Numbered from the stretch's first letter, positions 1-6,676 are shown. The stretch is 11,255 nt of DNA from Azonexus sp. (GCA_023150195.1 JAKLLI010000036.1:1-11255), one strand, 5' to 3'. The notes: a model not told the origin generated them from the sequence alone. Made by a program: numbers and translations.

Positions 1-41
1 GATATTACCAAAGGCAAAGGGAATCGCGGCAGTCGGCAGAA

Positions 42-70
42 TTGACTTTTGCCAGCGCGCTGAGTATCTT
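42..70 (+). promoter_or_regulatory. Putative sigma70 promoter of the metX-metW-ampG operon
   Basis: A -35 box TTGACT (42-47, 5 of 6 consensus bases) is followed after exactly 17 bp by a -10 box TATCTT (65-70, 4 of 6). The predicted transcript start is near 77, about 17 nt before the first stem of the SAM-II-like RNA, which is the expected placement for a riboswitch leader. This rests on sequence match and position only. Confidence 0.6.
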
Positions 71-93
71 CAGGCCTCGCCTTCAGGGAAGGC

Positions 94-146
94 AGCGCCG
101 ATTTGAGCTCAGATTGCGGGCGCTGATAAATGCAGCTAAAACGGGG
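94..146 (+). promoter_or_regulatory. SAM-II riboswitch (metA/metX-type S-adenosylmethionine aptamer)
   Basis: This leader RNA matches the compact SAM-II pseudoknot aptamer, which senses S-adenosylmethionine and is known upstream of methionine genes, mainly in alphaproteobacteria. Stem P1 is AGCGCC (94-99) pairing perfectly with GGCGCT (119-124). The conserved GATTT of loop 1 follows P1 (100-104). The conserved block TGATAAATG (124-132) and then AGCTAAA (134-140) are both present. The pseudoknot helix P2 forms between TTGCG (114-118) and TGCAG (131-135); relative to the SAM-II aptamer as I remember it, the pairs change but complementarity is kept. CTC (108-110) could pair with the terminal GGGG (143-146) to extend the pseudoknot. 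The position between a promoter and metX fits feedback repression of methionine synthesis. Recognition is from memory of the family consensus, not from a covariance search. Confidence 0.9.
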
Positions 147-150
147 ACCA

Positions 151-182
151 CCCAGTTCGCGTTTTGGCCAACTGGGTTTTTT
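151..182 (+). terminator. Intrinsic terminator/attenuator between the SAM-II RNA and metX
   Basis: CCCAGTT (151-157) and AACTGGG (170-176) form a perfect 7-bp stem around a 12-nt loop, followed at once by six T residues (177-182), then G and four more T. It starts 4 nt after the end of the riboswitch and ends 16 nt before the metX start codon. It therefore lies inside the metX leader and most likely acts as the expression platform (premature termination when SAM is bound), not as the end of an upstream gene. GGG (144-146) could pair with CCC (151-153) when it is not held in the aptamer, giving a short antiterminator; that switching model is inference. Confidence 0.75.
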
Positions 183-198
183 GTTTTCCGGGACGGAC

Positions 199-1329
199 AT
201 GGCAGGACAATCGGTCGGCGTTGTCGAAGCACAGCGCATCCACTTCAGCGAACCCCTGCATCTGCGCAGCGGCGGCGTTTTGCCGGCCTACGATCTGGCC
301 GTCGAGACCTACGGCACGCTCAATGCGGCCAAATCCAACGCGATCCTGATCTGTCATGCGCTCTCCGGGCACCACCATGTCGCCGGGCATTACGCCGATC
401 AACCCAACAATATCGGTTGGTGGGACAACATCATCGGTCCCGGTCGACCGCTGGATACCGACAAATTCTTCATCGTCGGCTTGAACAATCCCGGCGGTTG
501 CCACGGTTCGACCGGCCCCTCGTCGATCAATCCCGCCACGGGCAAGCCCTGGGGTGCCGATTTCCCGATGGTTGCCGTCGTCGACTGGGTGCAGGCACAG
601 GCCCGGCTGGCCGACAAATTCGGCATCGATCAATGGGCGGCGGTGATGGGCGGTAGCTTGGGCGGCATGCAGGCGCTGCGCTGGAGCATCACCTACCCGG
701 AACGAGTGCGCAACGCCATCATCATCGCCTCCGCACCGCGGCTGTCAGCGCAGAACATCGCGTTCAATGATGTTGCCCGGCAGGCCATCCTGACCGATCC
801 CGATTTTCATGGCGGTCACTATTACGAACATGGCACGCGCCCGGTGCGCGGCTTGCGGCTGGCCCGCATGCTGGGGCACATCACCTATTTGTCCGATGAC
901 CAGATGGGCGCCAAATTCGGTCGTGAATTGCGCAACAACGCGTTTTCCTTCGATTTCGATGTCGAATTCGAGATTGAATCCTATCTTCGCTATCAGGGCG
1001 ACAAGTTCGCCGGCTATTTCGACGCCAATACCTATCTGCTGATGACCAAGGCACTCGATTATTTCGACCCGGCCCGGCTCGACGATGGCGATCTGGTCCG
1101 CACCATGGCGCGCAGCGCACCCGATACCAACTTCCTGATTGCCTCCTTCACCACCGACTGGCGCTTTTCCCCGGCCCGTTCCCGCGAAATCGTCGCCGCG
1201 CTGCTGGCCAATGGACGCAATGTGTCCTACGCGGAAATCGACCTGAATTTCGGGCACGACTCTTTCCTGATGGAAGACGCCCAGTATCACGGGCTGGTGT
1301 CGGCCTTTCTCGGGAACATCCAATTATGA
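199..1329 (+). CDS. metX: Homoserine O-acyltransferase MetX (probably succinyl-CoA-using)
   Basis: MetX activates L-homoserine by O-acylation, the first committed step of methionine synthesis, in the cytoplasm. The 376-aa product is a complete alpha/beta-hydrolase of the MetX family. The nucleophile elbow [10 protein letters not shown] places Ser153; the acid is Asp320 in TDWRFSP and the base His353 in GHDSF. The spacing resembles the known Ser/Asp/His triad of Met[12 protein letters not shown] (97-107) is the typical oxyanion-side loop. The family contains both acetyl- and succinyl-transferases, and many betaproteobacterial members are classed as succinyltransferases (EC 2.3.1.46). The Arg in TDWRF seems to fit that group, but I recall this rule without certainty. 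I chose ATG 199 because the earlier in-frame ATG at 130 lies inside the riboswitch and would add 23 non-homologous residues; the ribosome site GGGA (190-193) is weak. The stop overlaps the metW start by 4 bp. Confidence 0.95.
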   Translation: MAGQSVGVVEAQRIHFSEPLHLRSGGVLPAYDLAVETYGTLNAAKSNAILICHALSGHHHVAGHYADQPNNIGWWDNIIGPGRPLDTDKFFIVGLNNPGGCHGSTGPSSINPATGKPWGADFPMVAVVDWVQAQARLADKFGIDQWAAVMGGSLGGMQALRWSITYPERVRNAIIIASAPRLSAQNIAFNDVARQAILTDPDFHGGHYYEHGTRPVRGLRLARMLGHITYLSDDQMGAKFGRELRNNAFSFDFDVEFEIESYLRYQGDKFAGYFDANTYLLMTKALDYFDPARLDDGDLVRTMARSAPDTNFLIASFTTDWRFSPARSREIVAALLANGRNVSYAEIDLNFGHDSFLMEDAQYHGLVSAFLGNIQL

Positions 1330-1934
1330 CCATGCCTGATCGCCCGGATTTTGACGTCATTGCCAGTTGGGTAGAGCCTGGCCATCGCGTCCTCGACCTT
1401 GGCTGCGGGGATGGCAGCTTGCTGCGCCGCCTGATCGAAACCCGTGCCGTGCGCGGCTGGGGCGTGGAGATCGAGGACGCCAATGTACTCGCCGCCCTGC
1501 GCAACGGCATCAACGTTATCCAGAGCAATCTGGAAAACGGGCTGGCTGATTTCGCGGACCAGGCTTTCGATCATGTGGTGCTGTCGCGCACCCTGCAAAC
1601 GGTCCGCCACACGGAAGACATCCTGCGCGAAATGCTGCGGGTTGGCCGCGAAGCCGTGGTGTCTTTTCCCAATTTCGCCTACTGGAAGAATCTGCGCTCG
1701 GTGCTCGATGGCCGGATGCCGGTTTCCGAAGACTTGCCGTACCAATGGTATGACTCCCCCAATGTCCGCTTTTTCACTTTGCTCGATTTTGAGGCACTGT
1801 GCGAACGCATGGGCCTGGTGATCCGCGAACGTAGCGTTCTCGATGAGGCAGGGCAGCCGGTCTCTGCCAGCACGCCAAACGACCTGAACTTTCTGGGCAG
1901 CCTTGCCGTTTACCGCCTGACCCGGGCCCGCTGA
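1326..1934 (+). CDS. metW: MetW, methionine biosynthesis methyltransferase-like protein
   Basis: MetW is a class I SAM-dependent methyltransferase-fold protein that is almost always encoded next to metX in proteobacteria. It is thought to assist MetX activity, and its exact chemistry is poorly defined. The 202-aa product is full length. The SAM-binding motif [13 protein letters not shown], lies at residues 22-33 and is followed by an acidic stretch (GVEIED, 46-51) expected to contact the ribose. [11 protein letters not shown] (85-95) and the [12 protein letters not shown] block (112-123) are characteristic of MetW and not of generic methyltransferases. The ATG overlaps the metX stop (ATGA), so translation is probably coupled. 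A second ATG two codons later (1332) is an equally possible start. The stop overlaps the ampG start by one base (TGATG). Confidence 0.95.
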   Translation: MTMPDRPDFDVIASWVEPGHRVLDLGCGDGSLLRRLIETRAVRGWGVEIEDANVLAALRNGINVIQSNLENGLADFADQAFDHVVLSRTLQTVRHTEDILREMLRVGREAVVSFPNFAYWKNLRSVLDGRMPVSEDLPYQWYDSPNVRFFTLLDFEALCERMGLVIRERSVLDEAGQPVSASTPNDLNFLGSLAVYRLTRAR

Positions 1935-3205
1935 TGGCTGGCCGCCTCGCCGCCCTGCTCAACCGGCGGATGCTGATCTGCATCTTCACCGGCTTTGCTT
2001 CAGGCTTGCCGCTCTACCTGCTGCTCAATCTGGTGCCAGCCTGGCTCAAGACCGAAGGACTCTCCTTGCGTGCCATCGGCGCCTTCGCGCTGATCCAGTT
2101 TCCCTATACCTGGAAATTCCTGTGGGCGCCGCTACTCGACCGCTGGGGCATTCTGCCCTGGCTGGGGCGCCGCCGTAGCTGGATGCTGGTGTCGCAGGTG
2201 GGCCTGGTCGCGGCCATTGCCTGGCTGGGCCAACTCTCGCCCGCCGAGCATTTACCCGTCGTTGTCGCGTTGACCGCAACCCTCGCCTTCCTGTCAGCCA
2301 CCCAGGACATCGCGCTCGACGCCTTTCGCCGGGAGATCCTGCCCGATGAAGAATTGGGTCTTGGCAACGCGATCCACGTCAACGCCTACCGGATTGCCGG
2401 CCTGGTGCCGGGTTCGCTGTCACTGATCCTCGCCGACCACCTGCCCTGGAGCCAGGTCTTCGCCATCACCGCCGCCTTCATGCTGCCCGGCTTGCTGATG
2501 ACCCTAAAGGTCGCCGAACCGGCAGCCGCCACGGGCGCCCCACGCACGCTGCGCGATGCCGTTGTTGAGCCTTTCCGCGAGTTTTTCAGCCGCCACGGGG
2601 TACGCTCCGCCTTGCTGGTCCTCGCCTTCCTGTTCTTCTACAAACTCGGTGACTCTTTATGCACCGCGCTGGCTACCCCCTTTTATCTGGACATGGGTTA
2701 CAGCAAGACGGAAATCGGCATCATTGCCAAGAATGCCGGCCTCTGGCCGATGGTGATTGGCGGCATTCTGGGGGGTATCTGGATGATCCGTCTCGGTATC
2801 AACCGTGCCTTATGGCTGTTTGGTGTCGTCCAGATCGTGACCATTCTCGGCTTTGTCTGGATGGCTTGGCTGGGCCCCGCTGAATCCAGCGCCGGGCGCC
2901 TCGCCGTGCTGGCGACCGTCATCGCCGGCGAAGCCATCGGCGCCGGCCTGGGCACCACGGCTTTTGTTGCCTTCATGGCGCGGACGACGCATCCTGCCTA
3001 CACCGCGACTCAACTCGCCTTATTCACGAGCCTGATGGCTGTACCACGCACCTTCATCAATGCCACGGCCGGCTGGCTGGTGGAAAGCATGGGCTGGTAT
3101 ACCTTTTTCTGGCTGTGTTTCTTCCTGGCCATCCCCGGCATGCTCCTGCTACTCAAGGTTGCGCCCTGGCAGGAAGACGGAAAAGCAATCAGTCCTGCCG
3201 GCTGA
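1934..3205 (+). CDS. ampG: AmpG-family muropeptide permease (MFS)
   Basis: AmpG is an inner-membrane transporter that brings anhydromuropeptides released from murein into the cytoplasm for recycling; in species with inducible AmpC it also delivers the beta-lactamase inducer. The 423-aa product is very hydrophobic with about 12 membrane segments. The MFS loop 2-3 motif appears as DRWGILPWLGRRRSW (about 69-83). The AmpG-typical segment TQDIALDAFRREILP (about 117-131) and the N-terminal FTGFASGLPLYLLLNLVPAWL are present. E. coli AmpG is about 490 aa with two extra C-terminal helices, so this protein is closer in size to the short Pseudomonas AmpG/AmpP type. The start overlaps the metW stop by one base, so it belongs to the metXW operon. 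Its last 17 bp overlap the end of the convergent gene at 3189. The substrate is inferred from family only. Confidence 0.88.
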   Translation: MAGRLAALLNRRMLICIFTGFASGLPLYLLLNLVPAWLKTEGLSLRAIGAFALIQFPYTWKFLWAPLLDRWGILPWLGRRRSWMLVSQVGLVAAIAWLGQLSPAEHLPVVVALTATLAFLSATQDIALDAFRREILPDEELGLGNAIHVNAYRIAGLVPGSLSLILADHLPWSQVFAITAAFMLPGLLMTLKVAEPAAATGAPRTLRDAVVEPFREFFSRHGVRSALLVLAFLFFYKLGDSLCTALATPFYLDMGYSKTEIGIIAKNAGLWPMVIGGILGGIWMIRLGINRALWLFGVVQIVTILGFVWMAWLGPAESSAGRLAVLATVIAGEAIGAGLGTTAFVAFMARTTHPAYTATQLALFTSLMAVPRTFINATAGWLVESMGWYTFFWLCFFLAIPGMLLLLKVAPWQEDGKAISPAG

Positions 3206-3503
3206 TGCGGCGACGATCCAGCCACCAGGCATAGGCCGGCAGGATCAACAAGGAACCGGGCATCAGCAACACGAGTAGATAGGGGGAGACTTTGGCCAGG
3301 CGCCGCAGGCCATCGCGCAAGGCCAGCCGCTCTTCGGGTGTCCAGGTGTCACCGTTACGAACTTTCATCAATTGCGGCATCAGGCCGCGCGCAGCCACGA
3401 GTTCACCGATGACGCGCCGTACTTCACGGCGCTGGGCGCTGGAGAACTGCTGCCACCAGGCGGGCAGAGCAAGCGCCAGCATAGGGGGATCGCGGTCGGT
3501 CAC
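3189..3503 (-). CDS. Small single-pass membrane protein, function unknown
   Basis: I do not recognise this gene with confidence. From the GTG at 3503 it makes 104 aa: an N-terminal soluble part with an amphipathic basic helix (FSSAQRREVRRVIGELVAARG, about 20-40), a segment DTWTPEERLALRDGLRRLAKVSP (52-74), then one hydrophobic helix (about 75-94) ending in WWLDRRR. The pattern of a charged helix, then SPYLLVLLMPGSLLILP, then a basic tail faintly recalls the membrane entry of LETM1-type proteins, but this is only a resemblance. The start is uncertain: TTG 3509 would overlap the yqjK-like stop, GTG 3503 follows it by 2 nt, and ATG 3482 would shorten the protein to 97 aa; none has a clear ribosome site. 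It is the last gene of the four-gene membrane-protein run, so a shared role in the envelope is plausible. Confidence 0.7.
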   Translation of the reverse strand: MTDRDPPMLALALPAWWQQFSSAQRREVRRVIGELVAARGLMPQLMKVRNGDTWTPEERLALRDGLRRLAKVSPYLLVLLMPGSLLILPAYAWWLDRRRISRQD

Positions 3504-3505
3504 GG

Positions 3506-3799
3506 TCAACGCACCCCGGCCAGCTTTTTCCGGAGCGCCAGCCAGCCCCGCCAAAGCAGAAAGGCACGACGTCCCCAAGGTAACACACGATGCGGCCTGA
3601 GCAGCACCGCCAGCGTCACGGCAGCCCCCACCGCACCCGGATGGGCCTTGATCCAACTTACACCGCGTGAAAGCACGTCAGCCTTGTCGAGCAGCGACTT
3701 CACCCCTTGGGCGTGCCCCTGCAAGGCGACACGCTGCATGCCGATCCGGGTCAGCAAGGCACCCCGGCGCAAGGCCAGCTGAACCTGCTTCTCGCTCAT
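3506..3799 (-). CDS. YqjK-like small membrane-associated protein
   Basis: The 97-aa product resembles the YqjK-like family in size, composition and position directly after yqjE. The N-terminal part is helical and basic (VQLALRRGALLTRIGMQRVALQ, about 6-27). A short hydrophobic stretch (AHPGAVGAAVTLAVLL, 52-67) could span or dip into the membrane, and the C-terminus is again basic and Trp-rich (WGRRAFLLWRGWLALRKKL). The function of YqjK is unknown; in enterobacteria it is encoded with YqjD and YqjE. The ATG overlaps the yqjE stop (ATGA), indicating coupled translation. The family call rests mainly on context plus length and could be wrong in detail. Confidence 0.75.
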   Translation of the reverse strand: MSEKQVQLALRRGALLTRIGMQRVALQGHAQGVKSLLDKADVLSRGVSWIKAHPGAVGAAVTLAVLLRPHRVLPWGRRAFLLWRGWLALRKKLAGVR

Positions 3800-4194
3800 T
3801 CCCGATCCGCCGGCAGGCCGCGCAAGGCGACCATATCGGCCTCCAGTTCAGCGAGGCTGCTGCGGAACAGCTTGCTGGGCTGTTTGGCCTGATGACGCAG
3901 CATCAGCACCAGCACCAGCGACCCGAGCATGAACAGGGCGGCGATCAAGCCAAACACCAGCACACGGTATTCCCAGAACGCCAGCGCCAGCGCAAAGGCC
4001 GCCATGATCAGGCCAATCGCCAGCATGAAGGCGGCACCAATGGCCTTGGACCACATCGAGATCAGCCGGTATTTCTCTTCCTCGATTTCGAGGACCAGCA
4101 ATTCGGCGCGCGTCTTCCCGATCCCGAGCAGGGTCAGCAGCGTATTTTTCAGCGCGGCGAAGAGGCCCTCTTCGCCCGCGGAACGCTCCACCAT
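3796..4194 (-). CDS. YqjE-type (phage holin superfamily-like) membrane protein
   Basis: The 132-aa product has the layout of the YqjE / 'phage holin family' group: an N-terminal amphipathic helix (GLFAALKNTLLTLLGIGKTR, 10-29), an acidic helix rich in Glu (ELLVLEIEEEKYRL, 31-44), two adjacent transmembrane helices (about 50-72 and 77-99), and a cytosolic tail (HQAKQPSKLFRSSLAELEADMVALRGL). The holin label comes from Pfam similarity only; YqjE proteins are chromosomal and no phage genes lie nearby, so a lytic role is not supported. It starts 4 nt after the DUF883 gene stop and overlaps the next gene by 4 bp. The cellular role is unknown; in E. coli the partner YqjD is a stationary-phase ribosome-binding membrane protein. 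Confidence 0.88.
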   Translation of the reverse strand: MVERSAGEEGLFAALKNTLLTLLGIGKTRAELLVLEIEEEKYRLISMWSKAIGAAFMLAIGLIMAAFALALAFWEYRVLVFGLIAALFMLGSLVLVLMLRHQAKQPSKLFRSSLAELEADMVALRGLPADRE

Positions 4195-4198
4195 CGAG

Positions 4199-4513
4199 TT
4201 AACGGCGACCGATCAATACACCCAGGGCCAAGCCGACCACAGCGGCAACACCGACGGCCTTCCACGGTTCGTCATGCACGAAATCGTCGGTCGCACGCGC
4301 GGCAGCCTTGGTCTTGTCGATCACGGCATGCTCCAGATCGATCACGCGCTCCTTGGCATCGCGCAGGCGCACACCCAGACGCTCACGGAGTTCGCCCATC
4401 TTTTCGCCGGCCACGCCGGTGGTGGCGCGCAACAATTCTTCCGTATCGGAAATCACGACCTTCAGATCGGAAACCAGTTTGTCTTTGCTTGCGGCGGTCA
4501 TTTGTTCTGACAT
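4199..4513 (-). CDS. DUF883 (YqjD/ElaB/YgaM) membrane-anchored protein
   Basis: The 104-aa product is a clear DUF883 member. Residues 1-80 form a long charged helix (KDKLVSDLKVVISDTEELLRAT, then repeated Glu/Arg-rich turns through RERLGVRLRDAKERVIDLEHAV). The family hallmark DEPWKAVGVAAVVGLALG begins near residue 80 and is followed by the single C-terminal, Gly-rich membrane helix ending in GRR. In E. coli, YqjD and its paralogues are inner-membrane proteins induced in stationary phase that associate with ribosomes; the same is inferred here but not shown. The start ATG 4513 is preceded by ACGAGG at about 8 nt, a fair ribosome site. It heads the minus-strand run with yqjE (4-nt gap), the YqjK-like gene and one more membrane protein. 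Confidence 0.92.
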   Translation of the reverse strand: MSEQMTAASKDKLVSDLKVVISDTEELLRATTGVAGEKMGELRERLGVRLRDAKERVIDLEHAVIDKTKAAARATDDFVHDEPWKAVGVAAVVGLALGVLIGRR

Positions 4514-4552
4514 TTTTAAAACCTCGTCATCGAGATGGATTGCGGAAGATAC

Positions 4553-4581
4553 AGGTTAGCCCCTCCCGCCGGCGAAATCAA
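4553..4581 (-). promoter_or_regulatory. Possible promoter of the DUF883-yqjE-yqjK cluster
   Basis: In the 64-bp gap after xth, the minus strand reads TTGATT (4581-4576), a 17-bp GC-rich spacer, and TAACCT (4558-4553). The -35 is good but the -10 is poor (4 of 6 or less). A stress-sigma promoter is possible given the known RpoS control of the E. coli relatives, but no clear RpoS -10 is visible. The -35 overlaps the xth stop codon. Confidence 0.3.
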
Positions 4582-5375
4582 TTCGCATCCGGGGAAAACG
4601 GGTAGTCGTAATCAATGATCAGGGGTGCGTGATCGGAAAAACGCTCCGCCTTGTAGATGGATGCCGCCCGGGCCGTGGTGGCAATACCCGGCGTCGCAAT
4701 CTGATAATCGATACGCCAACCCACGTTCTTCGCCCAGGCCTGCCCGCGATTGCTCCACCACGTATAACAGCTGTCGGTCGCCTCTGGATACAGACGACGA
4801 TAGACATCAACCCAACCCAATTCCTCAAAGACGCGCGTCAGCCAGGCCCGTTCTTCAGGCAGAAAACCCGAGTTCTTGCGATTGGATTTCCAGTTTTTCA
4901 GGTCAGCTTCCTGATGCGCGATATTCCAGTCACCACAGAGGACGATCTCTCTCCCTTCAGCGCGCAAGGCTCCCATTTTGGGCAGAAAGACGTCGAGAAA
5001 ACGAAATTTGGCCTCCTGACGCTCTGGCGACGACGAGCCCGAGGGAAGGTAGAGGGAAATCACGGACACATTCCCGATATCCGCCCGCAGATAACGCCCT
5101 TCGGCATCGAATTCCCCGCCATCAAATCCGTGGATGACCTGCTGCGGAAGATGCCGACTCCACACGCCAACACCGCTGTAGCCCTTTTTTTCTGCACAGT
5201 GGTAGTGCGCGGACTGCCCATCCGGGGCCAGCATCTCTGGTGACAAGTCCGGCAATTGCGCCTTCAATTCCTGAAAACAGATGACGTCAGCCTGCTGCGA
5301 CTGCAGCCAGGGATAAACATTTTTGCTCCATGCGGAGCGGATACCATTGAGATTGAGCGAGATGATGCGTAACAT
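4578..5375 (-). CDS. xth: Exodeoxyribonuclease III / AP endonuclease (XthA/ExoA family)
   Basis: This enzyme cuts DNA at abasic sites and removes 3' blocking groups in base-excision repair, using a divalent metal. The 265-aa product is a full-length endonuclease/exonuclease/phosphatase fold protein. Visible active-site elements are LNLNGIR (7-13), the metal ligand Glu36 in FQELK, Tyr109 in SLYLPSGS, Asp149 and Asn151 in [14 protein letters not shown] (220-225) with Asp223, and the C-terminal SDHAP with Asp248-His249. The frame stays open far upstream, antisense to pyrE; I placed the start at ATG 5375 because homology begins exactly there ([12 protein letters not shown]). No strong ribosome site precedes it. 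It is divergent from pyrE with only 42 bp between the start codons, a neighbour pair I believe is common in betaproteobacteria. Confidence 0.94.
   Translation of the reverse strand: MLRIISLNLNGIRSAWSKNVYPWLQSQQADVICFQELKAQLPDLSPEMLAPDGQSAHYHCAEKKGYSGVGVWSRHLPQQVIHGFDGGEFDAEGRYLRADIGNVSVISLYLPSGSSSPERQEAKFRFLDVFLPKMGALRAEGREIVLCGDWNIAHQEADLKNWKSNRKNSGFLPEERAWLTRVFEELGWVDVYRRLYPEATDSCYTWWSNRGQAWAKNVGWRIDYQIATPGIATTARAASIYKAERFSDHAPLIIDYDYPFSPDAN
5347..5375 (+). promoter_or_regulatory. Possible pyrE promoter overlapping the 5' end of xth
   Basis: TTGAGA (5347-5352), a 17-bp spacer and TAACAT (5370-5375, 4 of 6) form a plausible sigma70 promoter that lies inside the first codons of divergent xth. 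The predicted start near 5382 leaves a leader of about 36 nt that contains the 5386-5400 hairpin. This is a weak match and other arrangements are possible. Confidence 0.35.
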
Positions 5376-5385
5376 TGGACAGTCC

Positions 5386-5400
5386 GCCCCTATTTGGGGC
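5386..5400. repeat. Perfect inverted repeat in the xth/pyrE intergenic region
   Basis: GCCCC (5386-5390) and GGGGC (5396-5400) flank the 5-nt loop TATTT. It occupies about a third of the 42-bp gap between the two divergent start codons. No T run follows on either strand, so it is not a standard terminator. It could be a protein-binding palindrome or an mRNA 5' hairpin for pyrE, xth or both. Confidence 0.5.
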
Positions 5401-5417
5401 ACAAATCTTGGAAATTT

Positions 5418-6059
5418 ATGGATTTTCGTCAGGATTTCATCAAATTCGCAATCGAATGCGACGTACTGCGCTTCGGCGAATTCAAAACCAAGGCCGGACG
5501 GCTCTCGCCCTACTTCTTCAATGCCGGATTGTTCAATGACGGGCAATCGCTCGGCCAGCTCGCCGGATTCTACGCCAAAGCCGCCGCCAGCAGCGGGATC
5601 GCCTTCGACATGTTGTTTGGCCCGGCATATAAGGGAATCCCGCTGGTCGCGGCCATCGCCATCGCACTGGCGGGGCAAGGCCAAAACTATCCCTTTGCCT
5701 TCAACCGCAAGGAAGCCAAGGATCACGGTGAGGGCGGCACGATCGTTGGCGCGCCGCTGAGCGGTCGCGTCCTGATCGTGGACGACGTAATTTCGGCCGG
5801 AACGTCCGTGCGCGAATCGGTGGAATTGATTCGCGCCGCTGGTGCCATTCCGGCCGGCGTGCTGATTGCGCTGGACCGCCAGGAACGCGGACAGGGCGAA
5901 TTGTCGGCAGTTCAGGAAGTCCAGCGCGATTACGGCATCCCGGTCATTGCAGTCGCCGGACTGAAAGATCTGATGGCGTATATCGATAAGCACCCCGCAC
6001 TTGCGGAGCACCGCGCCCGCGTTGCCGACTATCGACAACGCTATGGTGTTGATGCGTAA
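5418..6059 (+). CDS. pyrE: Orotate phosphoribosyltransferase PyrE
   Basis: PyrE joins orotate to PRPP to make orotidine 5'-monophosphate, the fifth step of de novo pyrimidine synthesis, in the cytosol. The 213-aa product is full length. The PRPP-binding motif [13 protein letters not shown] lies at 118-130, the flexible catalytic loop [12 protein letters not shown] at 96-107, and the N-terminal [16 protein letters not shown] (22-37) is the conserved orotate-site region, with GPAYKGIPL at 68-76. I chose ATG 5418 over the in-frame ATG 5394, because MDFRQDFI is the usual N-terminus and 5394 sits inside the intergenic palindrome. The ribosome site is weak. Its 3' end overlaps the start of the next gene, so the two are probably co-transcribed. 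Confidence 0.96.
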   Translation: MDFRQDFIKFAIECDVLRFGEFKTKAGRLSPYFFNAGLFNDGQSLGQLAGFYAKAAASSGIAFDMLFGPAYKGIPLVAAIAIALAGQGQNYPFAFNRKEAKDHGEGGTIVGAPLSGRVLIVDDVISAGTSVRESVELIRAAGAIPAGVLIALDRQERGQGELSAVQEVQRDYGIPVIAVAGLKDLMAYIDKHPALAEHRARVADYRQRYGVDA

Positions 6060-6675
6060 CCAGGCACTCGCGCTTCTCCTCTGCGCACTCGCATTGGAAG
6101 CGAGTGCGGGCGAGTTCATTTGCTGCCATGACAAGCAATCGGGACGACGCGTGTGTGGCGACACCTTGCCTGCCCAATGTCGGGGACAGGCGTACAAGGT
6201 TTTCGACAGCGGTGGCAACATGCTGCGCGAGGTCGGCCCGCCCCTGTCTCCCGAGCAAAAGGCCGCGGCAGCGGAAGAAGCCCGACGCAAGCGGGAGCAG
6301 GAACTGCTCGAACGCGAGCAACGACGCAAGGACCAGGCGCTACTCGACACCTATGCGCGTGCCGACGACATCGACATGTCTCAGCGCAAGGCGGAAAACG
6401 ACGTCCTGATCCTGATTCGCGACTACCAGGGCAAGCTCGCCGATGCCCAGCAACGGCAGCAAAAGCTCAAGAACGAAGCCGAGTTCTACCTCAACAAATC
6501 CAAGCCAGCGGATCTGGATGCCGATTTGCGGAATGTGGCGCACGAAATCCGCACGCAAGCCGAACTGATCGAAAACAAACAAAAGGAATTGCTGTCGATC
6601 CGCGCAAAATACGACGCGGATCGTAGCCGCTATTTCGAGATTACCGGCCGCCGGCCGGCATCCCGCTCCCGCTGA
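6052..6675 (+). CDS. Secreted coiled-coil protein of unknown function (DUF4124-like N-terminus)
   Basis: I do not recognise a named gene. From ATG 6052 the 207-aa product starts with a signal peptide ([19 protein letters not shown], predicted cleavage after Ala19), so the mature protein is periplasmic or surface-located. Residues 20-60 hold a small Cys-containing module (Cys24, Cys25, Cys35, Cys43) whose layout loosely recalls the DUF4124 domain common in betaproteobacterial exported proteins. Residues 66-195 are a long, highly charged Gln/Glu/Lys/Arg-rich region, probably a coiled coil broken near 150-155. The tail is basic. Start is ambiguous between ATG 6043 (MVLMRNQ) and 6052; both overlap the pyrE stop. 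The stop is 1 bp from the convergent gatB stop. Context suggests co-transcription with pyrE but no shared function. Confidence 0.85.
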   Translation: MRNQALALLLCALALEASAGEFICCHDKQSGRRVCGDTLPAQCRGQAYKVFDSGGNMLREVGPPLSPEQKAAAAEEARRKREQELLEREQRRKDQALLDTYARADDIDMSQRKAENDVLILIRDYQGKLADAQQRQQKLKNEAEFYLNKSKPADLDADLRNVAHEIRTQAELIENKQKELLSIRAKYDADRSRYFEITGRRPASRSR

Positions 6676-6676
6676 A

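Noticed and set aside
1..41. End of an upstream gene
   Set aside because: I see no convincing coding frame, stop or structure in these 41 bases; too short to assign.
130..198. Upstream in-frame ATG giving metX a 23-residue N-terminal extension
   Set aside because: The ATG is part of the conserved TGATAAATG block of the SAM-II RNA, the added residues span the terminator hairpin, and MetX homology starts at about residue 8 of the 199 start.
3504..3656. Longer version of the last membrane protein starting at 3656
   Set aside because: The extra N-terminal part overlaps the YqjK-like gene in another frame and is a Gly/Ala/Cys-rich stretch typical of an out-of-frame shadow.
3796..4194. Phage holin, suggesting a prophage remnant
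   Set aside because: The protein fits the chromosomal YqjE family and is flanked by DUF883 and YqjK-like genes; no endolysin, structural or integrase gene is present.
3667..4605. 312-codon plus-strand open frame antisense to the DUF883/YqjE/YqjK genes
   Set aside because: Its composition is low-complexity (many His, Gln, Arg, Pro) as expected from an antisense shadow, while the minus-strand genes have coherent domains, overlaps and a ribosome site.
4578..6350. 590-codon open frame on the minus strand extending xth across pyrE and beyond
   Set aside because: Only the part from 5375 down shows homology (exonuclease III). The rest is antisense to the well-supported pyrE and following gene, a common artefact in GC-rich DNA.
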